Of a stretch of 39,127 nt of DNA, positions 26,669-35,365 are shown piece by piece. Made by a program: the position numbers and the translations under genes. Positions within the stretch are counted from its first letter, which is position 1. Each line of letters begins with the position of its first letter. Source of the stretch: Gammaproteobacteria bacterium (GTDB lineage: Bacteria > Pseudomonadota > Gammaproteobacteria > DSM-16500); assembly GCA_013288655.1 (NCBI GenBank), contig JABDBK010000017.1, forward strand, positions 1 through 39,127, in the 5' to 3' direction. The notes under the pieces are model-generated. The model was not told the DNA's origin and made no database searches. It was given only the letters and a program-made list of their open reading frames with translations.

Positions 26669-26904
26669 TTTTGGTGGTTGGTTCTACCTCTATTTTTTTC
26701 TCTGGCTTCGCTTCTCCTGTTTGCGAAATCTTATCAAAAGTCTCCTCTGGTAAGGGCTCAAACGCATTATCTCTACTAATGCTGAGTCTCCTACACATCG
26801 AAGCCTGACTACTAAGTGAGGCTTCTGGTATTTCTAATGGTTCGCTACCTGAATTTGTATCGCTTATCTCTATCTTTCGGCTTTCTCTTCCTTCTTGATA
26901 TCAT
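26643..26904 (-). pseudogene. Decayed or frameshifted small ORF, unrecognised
   Basis: A frame open from 26900 down to the TAG at 26643 encodes about 85 residues of hydrophilic, acidic sequence (for example EPLEIPEASLSSQAS, EPLPEETFDKISQTGEAKP) with a protein-like composition, but it has no start codon at its head. An ATG at 26904, a few bases after a good promoter, is one base out of frame with it: removing one base after this ATG would give an uninterrupted 86-aa protein. The only in-frame ATG is at 26798 and would leave 51 aa. It resembles a low-complexity tail of an effector-type protein. It occupies most of the 417-base gap 26669-27085; no gene is seen in 26950-27085. Confidence 0.4.
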
Positions 26905-26917
26905 ATTTTATACTGTT

Positions 26918-26946
26918 ATTATAGCATATGTTCATATTTTAACTAA
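26918..26946 (-). promoter_or_regulatory. Promoter before the decayed minus-strand ORF
   Basis: On the minus strand, TTAGTT (26946-26941), 17 bases, TATAAT (26923-26918). Transcription would begin near 26911, only about 7 bases before the ATG at 26904, so the message would be nearly leaderless. Confidence 0.5.
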
Positions 26947-27085
26947 AATACGGGGAAGGATCTGATTATTTTTTAAGATTCAGCCTCTTAATGATATTCA
27001 TTAAACAACTATTTAGTTGACTTAATTCGAAAATGGCGTGCATATTCGAATTATATAGAAGAAAAAGTCGCTAGATTTTTTATCA

Positions 27086-27529
27086 TCAGGCAGGAAAGAA
27101 ATTTTGGTCAAGTACTTGCTGTAATGAAAAAGGACATTTTTTAGAGAAATTATTTTCTTCAACACCTGTTTCTCTTTCAGCAATAATCATGGCTTGTTCA
27201 TAAGCTTCTGATAACTTTAATTCAATTTCATGTTTTAAGCTCGGGCTTTCTTCAATTAATTTTATAAGTTGGAACCGTTGTTCTTTGATCGTTAATTTCC
27301 AACTTTTACTTTGTTTGATGGGTTGAAACTTCCATTTCAATAAATGCGCTAATAACACAGCTAGTCTATTAATCAATTCTCTTTTTTCGCTCTTTCCCAT
27401 GCTCTCAATTTCCTCAGCAATGTTTTTAACATCAATTTCTGATAATTTTCCTTCACGCAATAATTGAGCATTGTGAATTGTCCAAGCATAAAAATCTTTT
27501 TCATATTCCTGATTTTTTTTAGCTGTCAT
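27086..27529 (-). CDS. DUF29 family protein
   Basis: A 147-aa soluble helical protein of the DUF29 family, widespread in cyanobacteria and some proteobacteria, with no established function. The diagnostic order is visible: YEKDFYAWTIHNAQLLREGK at the N-terminus (the family's D-x-x-x-W ... LLR pattern), IAEEIESMGKSEKREL in the middle, then LLAHLLKWKFQP and a C-terminal helical part ending CPFSLQQVLDQNFFP. ATG at 27529 has GGGGTG six bases upstream and is preferred to the GTG at 27538. It is divergent from the RGS-like gene; the 130-base gap holds that gene's promoter. Confidence 0.88.
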   Translation of the reverse strand: MTAKKNQEYEKDFYAWTIHNAQLLREGKLSEIDVKNIAEEIESMGKSEKRELINRLAVLLAHLLKWKFQPIKQSKSWKLTIKEQRFQLIKLIEESPSLKHEIELKLSEAYEQAMIIAERETGVEENNFSKKCPFSLQQVLDQNFFPA

Positions 27530-27627
27530 ATCTAACACCCCAATTAATTTCTGTTTTCATTGTTTAAACAATACCTTATACATAGTCGATTTTAAGCCCT
27601 AACTCAATTCCTGTAAACCTCGTATGT

Positions 27628-27633
27628 TATAAT
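27628..27633 (+). promoter_or_regulatory. Extended -10 promoter element of the RGS-like gene
   Basis: TGTTATAAT (27625-27633) is a TG-extended -10 box with a perfect TATAAT. No convincing -35 is seen, as is common with extended -10 promoters. Transcription would begin near 27640, placing the GGAGG and ATG 27662 on a short leader and excluding a start at 27641. Confidence 0.5.
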
Positions 27634-27661
27634 AGTTATTATGGGGGTGGAGGATGCTATT

Positions 27662-28702
27662 ATGACGACATCTCGTGATCCTGCTAATCCAGAAGAAAAA
27701 AAGCCAGTAGAGCAACCTGGGACTCAAAAAGTATTAGACGATTTGACAGTGGTTCTTGATGAAGAAAAAATACAATTATTCTCCAATCCACGTTTTTTGG
27801 ATGTTCTAAAGAAACAGTATGAGAAAAGATATCAAGGCGAATTTTTAGGTTTTTTACAGGAAGTTTATGACTTAAATCAAAAAAATTTAAAACCCGAAAA
27901 GCTGGAACAAGAGATAGATAGATTACTTGCGACATATATAAATGTTAATGGTGAGAAATTCGTTAATATCGCTGATACACTCTCTAAAAGCGTGTACGCG
28001 GCAAGCGAAGAGGCACGCAAACGAGGAGAAGCGCTCACTATCACTATTTTTGAGCCTGCCATTCAGGAAGTAAACAGTTTAATAAATAAAAACTTGTGGG
28101 GCACAGCAGGGAGATTAGGAGATATAGCTAAACAAAACGCACCAGCACTCCTTGCTGCATACGAGCAGGATAAAATATCTCAGGGTAAATCCATGGTACC
28201 TATAAGAACAGTAATCTGCCATGCCTTACAAGAAATAGAAAATCGAGAGCCCCCCACCCCCATTCCTAAAATGAAGAGACTAGGCACACTTTTAAAAATA
28301 ACAAAAAATACGATGACACCTGCTGATCGAGCAAATACCTTTATGGAAATGATAGAGGGAGAATTAAAAAAATTACTTGCAGATTCTGCTAAACCAGATG
28401 CAAATCCTGAAGCTTTACAAAAAATTTTCCAACATGTCATAAATAGTAATCTCAAACAATTAAGTAGTGTGCAACATATGGAGAAAGTAGATGCGATTGT
28501 AAAAATACTAGGTGGCGCTGTCTATGAAAATGATCAATTAACCATGAAGAAGAACGATCCTGCTGTTTTAGCAACTTTAGTAACGCCCGCTAATACTGCG
28601 CTCATACAAAAATATATGACACCTATAGAAGAAAAACAAATGCAAGAAAAAGAAGCTGTAAAAACTGCGTCATCATTACCAAGACTGAAAACGGGAGGAT
28701 GA
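27662..28702 (+). CDS. RGS-domain-like protein, candidate host-directed effector
   Basis: A 346-aa soluble helical protein. Residues about 38-152 follow the pattern of eukaryotic regulator-of-G-protein-signalling domains in the right order and spacing: NPRFLDVLKKQYEKRY (first helices), GEFLGFLQEVYDL (like EENIDFWxxxEEY of RGS4), an acidic helix before TYI, FVNIADT (like EVNLDS), then TIFEPAIQEVNSLI (like CFDEAQKKIFNLM). Of the residues RGS4 uses against G-alpha, the second asparagine (RGS4 Asn128) is kept as Asn102, the glutamate (Glu87) as Glu60, but Asn88 is Phe61. The remaining 190 residues are unrecognised helices. ATG 27662 has GGAGG upstream. It abuts the convergent sulfurtransferase gene with no gap. 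RGS assignment is by eye and unconfirmed. Confidence 0.6.
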   Translation: MTTSRDPANPEEKKPVEQPGTQKVLDDLTVVLDEEKIQLFSNPRFLDVLKKQYEKRYQGEFLGFLQEVYDLNQKNLKPEKLEQEIDRLLATYINVNGEKFVNIADTLSKSVYAASEEARKRGEALTITIFEPAIQEVNSLINKNLWGTAGRLGDIAKQNAPALLAAYEQDKISQGKSMVPIRTVICHALQEIENREPPTPIPKMKRLGTLLKITKNTMTPADRANTFMEMIEGELKKLLADSAKPDANPEALQKIFQHVINSNLKQLSSVQHMEKVDAIVKILGGAVYENDQLTMKKNDPAVLATLVTPANTALIQKYMTPIEEKQMQEKEAVKTASSLPRLKTGG

Positions 28703-29578
28703 TTAAACATCCACACAACTTTCAACCGGTCGTTCATCTAAACTTGTTTCACCCGAAAAAAGCCTATCTGCGCCCCATTCAGACCATGAGCCGTCATAAA
28801 CGCTGTGTTTTTCATGTTGAATTAAATCAAGTAAAAAATTTAAAATGGGAGCAGTTAATGCTGAGCCGCAAGTGGTAATGATAGGTGCATGGAGATCAAT
28901 GCCGAGTTCCTGGCATTTTTTGCGTAGTTTTTCGGAAGTAATGAACGTGCCATCTTTATTAAATAACGTGAAATAAGGATAACAAAAACTACCCGGTATA
29001 TGTCCCTGGCGTAATCCGGGACGCGGTTCGGGGCCTCCGGCAAAACGTACAGGATGACGCACATCAATGATTTGATGAGTGGATGCGCCTAGATTATGTT
29101 TGATATCTTGTAATGTGCTAATGAATTGTTTTTGTAATTGGACGTTATAAGTTTTTGATGAAAAAAAAGGTTCGCCAGCATCTATTTTTCCACCGTCTCT
29201 TTCCCAAGCTTCAAAACCGCCATCAAGTATATAAAGTAATTGGGGATTATGTCCGAAGACTTTAAACATCCATAGTGCACGGCAGGCTGAGTAGGATTTA
29301 CTATTATCATATAAAATAATTTTATAATCATTGCGTATACCTAATTTGCCTAATTTTTCACTGATTATTTTTTCATCTAATAGTAACATATTAGGAACAT
29401 CAGTATGAGGATCGCAAAAATCTTTGATATCAAAAAATTGCGCGTCAATAATATGTTTTTCTATAAACTCAGCTTTTGCGTCGCGTCCATCCATGTGCAG
29501 GCTTGCGTCTAAAATGACGACATTTTTTTGATTTTTTCTAAATTTTTCAAGTTGTGTCGAATTAATCAACCAAGGCAT
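28703..29578 (-). CDS. sseA: Two-domain sulfurtransferase (rhodanese / 3-mercaptopyruvate type)
   Basis: A 291-aa protein with two rhodanese domains, about residues 1-135 and 155-285, that transfers sulfane sulfur to thiol or cyanide acceptors. Family marks: VILDASLHMDGRDAKAEF and the HIIDAQFFDI block in the first, inactive domain; RHPVRFAGGPEPRPGLRQGHIPGS and the catalytic loop TTCGSALTA in the second. Mercaptopyruvate enzymes usually read CGSGVTA and thiosulfate enzymes CRKGVTA, so the serine after CG favours mercaptopyruvate, with Ala-Leu in place of Gly-Val. TATAAT on the minus strand at 29616-29611, overlapping the coxC stop codon, may be its own -10 box. Weak ribosome site. Confidence 0.88.
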   Translation of the reverse strand: MPWLINSTQLEKFRKNQKNVVILDASLHMDGRDAKAEFIEKHIIDAQFFDIKDFCDPHTDVPNMLLLDEKIISEKLGKLGIRNDYKIILYDNSKSYSACRALWMFKVFGHNPQLLYILDGGFEAWERDGGKIDAGEPFFSSKTYNVQLQKQFISTLQDIKHNLGASTHQIIDVRHPVRFAGGPEPRPGLRQGHIPGSFCYPYFTLFNKDGTFITSEKLRKKCQELGIDLHAPIITTCGSALTAPILNFLLDLIQHEKHSVYDGSWSEWGADRLFSGETSLDERPVESCVDV

Positions 29579-29611
29579 ACATGGCTCACTATGATATTTT
29601 TCGGAATCGTA

Positions 29612-30493
29612 TTATAACCAATACACAAAAATAAACAAAAATAACCAAATAACATCGACAAAATGCCAATACCAAGACACCGCTTCGAACCCAAAATGAT
29701 GTTCGGGCAAAAAATGACCTTTGAGGCATCGGATTAAAATAATGGTCAACATCGTTAAACCTATCGTCACATGCGCAGCATGGAACCCTGTGAGCATAAA
29801 GAATGTAGATCCATAAATACCGCTATGCAGAGTAAGATTAAGCCGTGTATAGGCCTCAGTATATTCATAAGCTTGAAAACTTAAGAACGTTAAACCTAGT
29901 AAAATGGTAATGATAAGACCCATATTCACCTGCGTTCGGTGATTTCTCTGCAAGCCCCAATGTGCAAAAGTCACAGCAAGTGCACTGCTTAGCAGAATAA
30001 AAGTATTCAGTGCAGGGATGCCCCATGCCGGAATCACTTCTGAAGGGCCTGGATAAGCGGTTGGATTAGGGTTTTTGAGTAATGGCCATAAAGCTTGAAA
30101 ATGAGGCCACAATAAAGCATGGGTTTCTTTGCTTGCGATTTCACCACCTAAAGCAGGTACAGATATATTGCGTGCATAAAATAAGGCACCAAAAAAAATG
30201 CCAAAAAATGCAACTTCAGACGCAATAAACCAAAACATTCCCCATCGGTAGGTTTTATCCATTTTTTTACTGTGTAAACCGCTCATGCTTTCATGAATGA
30301 CAGTGCTAAACCAGCCAAACATCATATAGGCTAATAATATCGCACCCGCCATGAAGAAATAATGCCCATACCAATGCTCATGTATGATGTTAATAATGCC
30401 TATAACGGTAAAGAATAATCCGAATGAGCCCAGTAAAGGCCAATAGCTTGGCTTTGGAAGAAAGTAGCGTTTGATAGGGTGAGACTGGTCCAT
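29612..30493 (-). CDS. coxC: Cytochrome c oxidase subunit III
   Basis: A 293-aa inner-membrane protein with seven hydrophobic helices, subunit III of the aa3/caa3 oxidase. The family patterns are visible: HPIKRYFLPKPSYWPLLGS at the N-terminus, MFWFIASEVAFFGIFFGALFYARN (helix III with the conserved Glu), and the C-terminal GFHAAHVTIGLTML and HFGFEAVSWYWHFVDVIWLFLF blocks. ATG at 30493 with GGAAG upstream is chosen; the longer reading to 30589 adds an unconserved 32-residue extension into the coxA end. It lies 26 bases after coxA. No ctaG (Cox11) gene lies between coxA and coxC, where many bacteria have it. Confidence 0.95.
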   Translation of the reverse strand: MDQSHPIKRYFLPKPSYWPLLGSFGLFFTVIGIINIIHEHWYGHYFFMAGAILLAYMMFGWFSTVIHESMSGLHSKKMDKTYRWGMFWFIASEVAFFGIFFGALFYARNISVPALGGEIASKETHALLWPHFQALWPLLKNPNPTAYPGPSEVIPAWGIPALNTFILLSSALAVTFAHWGLQRNHRTQVNMGLIITILLGLTFLSFQAYEYTEAYTRLNLTLHSGIYGSTFFMLTGFHAAHVTIGLTMLTIILIRCLKGHFLPEHHFGFEAVSWYWHFVDVIWLFLFIFVYWL

Positions 30494-30519
30494 GACAACT
30501 TCCTTGTAAAAAATATTTG

Positions 30520-32037
30520 CTATGTTTGAAAGGTATGATGCGGCGCAGGCGATGGGACTGTCCATTCTAATCCATGTGAACTCTCCCACACTTTTGCGCT
30601 AGCATGTTTGCCGCCACGAATGGTCATGATGATGTTATATAAAAAAATCAATTGTGCTGCACCGAGTATAAACGCACCTATCGTTGCAATTTCATTAAAC
30701 GCGGTAAATTGTAAAGCATAATCGGGAATGCGCCGCGGCATACCGGCGAGTCCTAAAAAATGCATAGGAAAAAAAGTCAAATTGACGGCGATCGCAGTCA
30801 ACCAAAAATGCCATTGGCCTAATGTTTCATTGTAATAATGCCCCGTCCATTTTGGCAGCCAATAATAAACCCCTGCAATGATAGTAAATAAAGCGCCCGT
30901 GACTAGCACATAATGAAAATGAGCAACCACAAAATACGTATCCTGGTATTGATAATCAGCAGGAACTATCGCAAGCATAAGTCCTGAAAACCCGCCTATC
31001 GTAAATAAGCAAACAAAGGCAAGTGCAAATAACATCGGTGTTTCAAATGTCATGGAACCGCGAAACATGGTCGCTACCCAGTTAAACACCTTGATCCCTG
31101 TAGGTACAGCAATCAGCATGGTGGTATACATAAAAACAATTTGTGCGTACACATTAATGCCCGTCGTAAACATATGATGTGCCCATACGATAAATGATAA
31201 AAAGGCAATACTCGCAATAGCGATGACCATAAAGGTATAACCGAATAATTTTTTGCGGCTAAAGGTTGGAATGATTTCCGAAATAATACCGAAGCCCGGC
31301 AAAATCATGATGTAAACTTCAGGATGACCAAAAAACCAAAATAAATGTTGGAACATGACAGGATCGCCGCCACCCGCGGCTGTAAAAAAACTGGTTCCAA
31401 AATGCCTATCAAATAACATCATGGTGACAACACCTGCAAGTATTGGCATGGCCAAAATTAATAAAAATGCGGTGATGAGCCAGGACCATACAAACAACGG
31501 CATTTTCATTAATGTCATGCCGGGTGTACGGAGATTAAGGATAGTTGCAATAATATTAATGGCGCCCATGATGGATGATATGCCGAGTAAATGTATGGCG
31601 ACGATTAAAAAATCCGTACTGGGCGGGCCAAATTGGGTTGATAAAGGTGCATACATCGTCCAGCCAAAATTAGGAGCTTCTCCTGCCATAAAAAAAGTGC
31701 TGAGCAAGATGGAAAAAGCAAAAGGCAGTATCCAAAAACTCCAATTATTTAAGCGCGGTAATGCCATATCGGGTGCGCCTATCATCAAAGGGATCATCCA
31801 GTTTGCAAGACCTACAAAAGCTGGCATGATGGCGCCGAATATCATCAGTAAACCATGTATGGTAATCATTTGATTATAAGTATTGGGTTGAAAATACTGG
31901 AGTCCTGGATGAAATAACTCTAAACGAATCAACATAGCCAACATGCCGCCGATAAAAAACATAGTGCCGCTGAGTATAAGATATAAAGTGCCTATATCTT
32001 TATGGTTAGTCGTAAATAGCCATCGTTTTATATTCAT
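30520..32037 (-). CDS. coxA: Cytochrome c oxidase subunit I
   Basis: Catalytic subunit of an A-family haem-copper oxidase, 505 aa, 12 helices. Metal ligands can be placed: haem a His61 (TIHGLLM) and His375; CuB His238 in WFFGHPEVY with the cross-linked Tyr242, and His287-His288 in VWAHHMF; haem a3 His373 in VAHFHYVL. Glu240 (the D-channel glutamate of GHPEVY) and Lys315 (K channel, PTGIKVF) are present, as expected for the A1 type. It begins with the usual RWLFTTNHKDIGTLY. The start overlaps the coxB stop by 4 bases (ATGA). It reduces oxygen to water and pumps protons in the inner membrane. Confidence 0.97.
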   Translation of the reverse strand: MNIKRWLFTTNHKDIGTLYLILSGTMFFIGGMLAMLIRLELFHPGLQYFQPNTYNQMITIHGLLMIFGAIMPAFVGLANWMIPLMIGAPDMALPRLNNWSFWILPFAFSILLSTFFMAGEAPNFGWTMYAPLSTQFGPPSTDFLIVAIHLLGISSIMGAINIIATILNLRTPGMTLMKMPLFVWSWLITAFLLILAMPILAGVVTMMLFDRHFGTSFFTAAGGGDPVMFQHLFWFFGHPEVYIMILPGFGIISEIIPTFSRKKLFGYTFMVIAIASIAFLSFIVWAHHMFTTGINVYAQIVFMYTTMLIAVPTGIKVFNWVATMFRGSMTFETPMLFALAFVCLFTIGGFSGLMLAIVPADYQYQDTYFVVAHFHYVLVTGALFTIIAGVYYWLPKWTGHYYNETLGQWHFWLTAIAVNLTFFPMHFLGLAGMPRRIPDYALQFTAFNEIATIGAFILGAAQLIFLYNIIMTIRGGKHASAKVWESSHGLEWTVPSPAPHHTFQT

Positions 32038-33152
32038 TCGGGTAAAGGTCCTTTTGCTTTCGCAGCTTTAATATCATCAGGTTGTACCACATCGCCAGTA
32101 TTGTTGCCCCAGGCATTTCTTTCATAGGTAATGACGGCGGCAAGTTCTTCATCACTTAATTGATCTTTAAAGGATTGCATGGCGGTGCCCATTTTACCAA
32201 ACAGCACTCGATTGATATGTTGCGGCAACTGTCCTGTTGCAATTTTGCTGCCTTTGAGTGCGGGATACGTAGGCGGCATACCTTCGCCGGTTTGTTGATG
32301 ACAAACTGCGCAAATGCCATTGAATGTTTTTTCTCCTAAAGGCATGAGCTGTTCTTTTGTCATTTTTTGTGCAGGCGCAGGAGGTGCGGCTGTAGGTGCT
32401 GTTGTTTTTACAGGGGCAACAGCAGGAGTTGATGGTATGATGCCCGTTTTCTGTTGTATGACCCATGCTTCATAATCTTTTTCTGCCATGGCAATGACGA
32501 CGATAGGCATATAGGCATGATTCATGCCGCATAATTCAGCACATTGTCCATGATAAGTGCCAGGTTTGTTGATACGTGTCCATGTTTCATTAATATAGCC
32601 GGGAATAGCATCTTGTTTGGTTCCCAAATCAGGGACCCACCATGAATGAATGGCATCATTGGAGGTAACTAAAAAACGAATTTTTTTATGAATAGGTAAG
32701 ACTAAAGGCTTGTCTACGACCCGCAAATAGTCCGCAGTTTTGGGGGATTTATTATATATTTGATCAAAAGGGGTGTTGTTATTACTGAAAAATTTGATGC
32801 CATTATCCAGGTACTCATATTGCCATTTCCACTGAAAACCGGTGATTTTAACGGTAAGATCCGAGTGTTCTGTATTACGCATATGCAGTAATACTTTAGT
32901 GGCTGGTATGGCCATAAGTGTGAGAATGATAAACGGAATAATAGACCAGGTCAGTTCAACCCATAGGTTTTCATGGAAATGCGCAGATTTGGCGCCTTTT
33001 GACTTGCGATGATGGATAATAGCGTAAAACATCACGCCAAATACGATAATGGCAATCGCTACGCAAATCCAAAATATGGTCATGTGTAAGTCATAAATAT
33101 CATGACTAACAGGCGTCACGCCCTGCGTAAGATTTATGTTCCAATTTGTCAT
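32034..33152 (-). CDS. coxB: Cytochrome c oxidase subunit II fused to cytochrome c (caa3 type)
   Basis: A 372-aa subunit that receives electrons and passes them to subunit I. Two membrane helices (about 24-45 and 66-84) precede the CuA cupredoxin domain with ligands His169, Cys204, Glu206, Cys208, His212 and Met215 (CAELCGMNHAYM). A Pro/Ala/Thr linker (240-263) leads to a C-terminal class I cytochrome c with haem site CAVCH at 281-285 and probable distal Met325. The fusion makes this a caa3-type oxidase that carries its own electron donor. It starts at ATG 33152 and there is no cleavable signal peptide ahead of the first helix. It is first in the order coxB-coxA-coxC. Confidence 0.96.
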   Translation of the reverse strand: MTNWNINLTQGVTPVSHDIYDLHMTIFWICVAIAIIVFGVMFYAIIHHRKSKGAKSAHFHENLWVELTWSIIPFIILTLMAIPATKVLLHMRNTEHSDLTVKITGFQWKWQYEYLDNGIKFFSNNNTPFDQIYNKSPKTADYLRVVDKPLVLPIHKKIRFLVTSNDAIHSWWVPDLGTKQDAIPGYINETWTRINKPGTYHGQCAELCGMNHAYMPIVVIAMAEKDYEAWVIQQKTGIIPSTPAVAPVKTTAPTAAPPAPAQKMTKEQLMPLGEKTFNGICAVCHQQTGEGMPPTYPALKGSKIATGQLPQHINRVLFGKMGTAMQSFKDQLSDEELAAVITYERNAWGNNTGDVVQPDDIKAAKAKGPLPE

Positions 33153-33224
33153 TGCTGCGTCATTTGCAAGAAATAGGTGTAGCGGTGTATTATAACCAGC
33201 CTTTCCTTCAAATCATATAGGTGT

Positions 33225-34181
33225 ATGAGTACCATGCAAAATGAAATCAATCATCAAGGCTTGTTAACAGCTTTGGTCGGTGACTTAATTAATGAAAAGC
33301 GTTCCGATAGACGCTGGAGAAATATTCGTTTTTTTATCATCTTACTTTTAATTGTCATTGGGTTTGGTTTGATTTTTTCAGGATCGACCCAGCCATCGAT
33401 CTCTGAAGGTGAGGGTGAAAATTATATTTCACTCATTCGCATGAATGGCATGATAGGGCCTGGAGAGGATTTCTCAGCGGAAACAGTCGTACCTGTGTTG
33501 CAACAAGCATTTAAGGATAAAGATTCCAAAGGGGTGATTTTAGATATCAATTCCGGGGGTGGTACGCCAGTACAAGCTTCTATTATTCATGATGCTATTC
33601 TCGAAATGAAAAAGAAATATAATAAAAAAGTGATTGTAGTGGGCGAGGACACCTTGGCTTCAGGAGCCTATTTTGTTGCAGTGGCTGCAGATAAAATTTA
33701 CGTTAATCCCAATTCAATTACAGGCTCCATAGGCGTCATCATGAAGGGCTTTGGTTTCCCTGATCTGATTAAAAAAATTGGGGTAGAGCGTCGTGTTTAT
33801 ACGGCAGGCACAGAAAAAGATCGTTTAGACCCATTTTTGCCACAAAATCCAAATGATATAGAAAAAATTGCACAAGTTATCAAGGAAATTCACGATAATT
33901 TTAAAGAAGTTGTTGTTCAAGGCCGGCAGGGTAAGCTGGTTGGTGATACTGAAGCATTGTTTTCAGGCGATTTTTGGTCAGGTAAGGCGGCGGTCAAATT
34001 AGGTTTGATTGATGGCTTGGGTAATTTAAGAGATGTGATGCGTACAGAATTTAATGTGTCACGGTATAAAGATTATACAAATTCAGGCTCTGTATTAAGA
34101 GCGCTTGCGGGACAGATGGGTGCTTCGATGAATACGATGTTGAATGAATCGTCGGGGTTGAGGGTGTTTTCGAAAATATAA
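33225..34181 (+). CDS. Signal peptide peptidase SppA-type S49 protease
   Basis: A 318-aa membrane-anchored serine protease of family S49 (short, single-domain form), thought to degrade signal peptides and other membrane peptides. One N-terminal membrane helix (residues about 35-52) is followed by the protease domain: the oxyanion/substrate region DINSGGGTPV, nucleophile Ser146 in TLASGAYFVA, and general base Lys198 in TAGTEKDRLDPF. GSIGVIM after the nucleophile is also typical. It starts at ATG 33225 (a second in-frame ATG is three codons in). It is divergent from coxB across 72 bases and lies 65 bases before the Mla-type permease gene. Confidence 0.93.
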   Translation: MSTMQNEINHQGLLTALVGDLINEKRSDRRWRNIRFFIILLLIVIGFGLIFSGSTQPSISEGEGENYISLIRMNGMIGPGEDFSAETVVPVLQQAFKDKDSKGVILDINSGGGTPVQASIIHDAILEMKKKYNKKVIVVGEDTLASGAYFVAVAADKIYVNPNSITGSIGVIMKGFGFPDLIKKIGVERRVYTAGTEKDRLDPFLPQNPNDIEKIAQVIKEIHDNFKEVVVQGRQGKLVGDTEALFSGDFWSGKAAVKLGLIDGLGNLRDVMRTEFNVSRYKDYTNSGSVLRALAGQMGASMNTMLNESSGLRVFSKI

Positions 34182-34246
34182 CATGAATTGCATCTCTCAA
34201 AAATTCGAGCCATACTGTTTAATATCACCTCATAAAGCCTAATGAT

Positions 34247-35365
34247 ATGGATGTTAAACAGTTTACAGCCTTCGACCAAAAATCACGGCGCCTGACATGC
34301 AGTGAAGAATGGAATTTACTCAATCTTACGCAAATTAAAAAACAATTAAGCAAAATTCAATGGCCAAGCTCAGGTGACATCACCATTGATGGCGCTGCCA
34401 TTATGAGCATGGATAGCGCAGGGGCATTGCTTTTAACTCAATTCATGCATAAAGCATCTCGTTCAGGTGTGAAAATTCACCTGGAACATTTTACTCAAGA
34501 AACACAGCATCTTCTCGACATCGTTCAAAAACGCGCTATCTCTATCACGTCTATCCCCAAAAGGAAAATACCGAATTGGTTGGCACAAATAGGCCGTTTT
34601 AACTGGGACCAAGTCATTGAGCTTAAAGATTATATCAATTTTATTGGCGTGTTATCGTTTGAATTTTTACGTTTACTGTTTAAGCCGCGTCAATGGCGTT
34701 GGAATGCTTTAACAAATGTCATTGATACGACAGGATATAAAGCACTACCTATTATTGCATTACTATCTTTTATGATAGGTGTAGTGATTGCTTATCAAAT
34801 GGGCAATTATTTGCGAAGTTACGGCGCTAATATTTTTATTGTGAATTTATTAGGGCTTTCTATATTACGTGAATTTGGGCCGCTCATTACCTCTATCATG
34901 GTAGCGGGTCGAACGGGATCTGCATTTACGGCCGAATTAGGCATTATGAAAATCAATCAGGAATTGGATGCGCTTAGAACCATGGGGGTGACGCCGGCGG
35001 GCTTATTATTGCTGCCAAGAATTTTTGGTCTATTTATTACATTGCCATTGCTTACCATGTGGGCAGATATTTTTGGTGTGTTGGGTGGTATGTTAATGGC
35101 GAAAAGCATGTTAGATATCTCTTATTACGATTTTCTTCATCGTTTTCAACATGAAATTCCGCTTCGATCTTTAATTATAGGATTAGGCAAAGCCCCTGTT
35201 TTTGCACTTATTATTGCGAGCGTGGGATGTTTTCAAGGTATGCAAGTCAAAGGCAGTGCCGAAAGCGTAGGTAAATTAACTACCCGAAGCGTGGTTTTAG
35301 CTATCTTTTTTATCATTGTGGCCGATGCTATTTTCTCCGTCATCTTTAGTAAGGTGAATTTATGA
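34247..35365 (+). CDS. MlaE-type lipid ABC permease fused to a STAS domain
   Basis: A 372-aa inner-membrane permease of an MCE-type phospholipid transporter. Residues 1 to about 105 form a STAS domain (ITIDGAAIMSMDSAGALLL, the MlaB-like core with the conserved Asp-Ser), and the rest is the MlaE permease with five to six helices; conserved blocks include REFGPLITSIMVAGRTGSAFTAELG and ELDALRTMGVTP. In E. coli the STAS protein (MlaB) is separate; the fused form is common in other proteobacteria. It starts at ATG 34247 with little ribosome-site signal. The stop overlaps the ATPase start as ATGA. Confidence 0.93.
   Translation: MDVKQFTAFDQKSRRLTCSEEWNLLNLTQIKKQLSKIQWPSSGDITIDGAAIMSMDSAGALLLTQFMHKASRSGVKIHLEHFTQETQHLLDIVQKRAISITSIPKRKIPNWLAQIGRFNWDQVIELKDYINFIGVLSFEFLRLLFKPRQWRWNALTNVIDTTGYKALPIIALLSFMIGVVIAYQMGNYLRSYGANIFIVNLLGLSILREFGPLITSIMVAGRTGSAFTAELGIMKINQELDALRTMGVTPAGLLLLPRIFGLFITLPLLTMWADIFGVLGGMLMAKSMLDISYYDFLHRFQHEIPLRSLIIGLGKAPVFALIIASVGCFQGMQVKGSAESVGKLTTRSVVLAIFFIIVADAIFSVIFSKVNL

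Noticed and set aside
30494-30589. 32-residue N-terminal extension of cytochrome oxidase subunit III
   Set aside because: It overlaps coxA, is unlike family N-termini, and ATG 30493 has a proper ribosome site and the family start.
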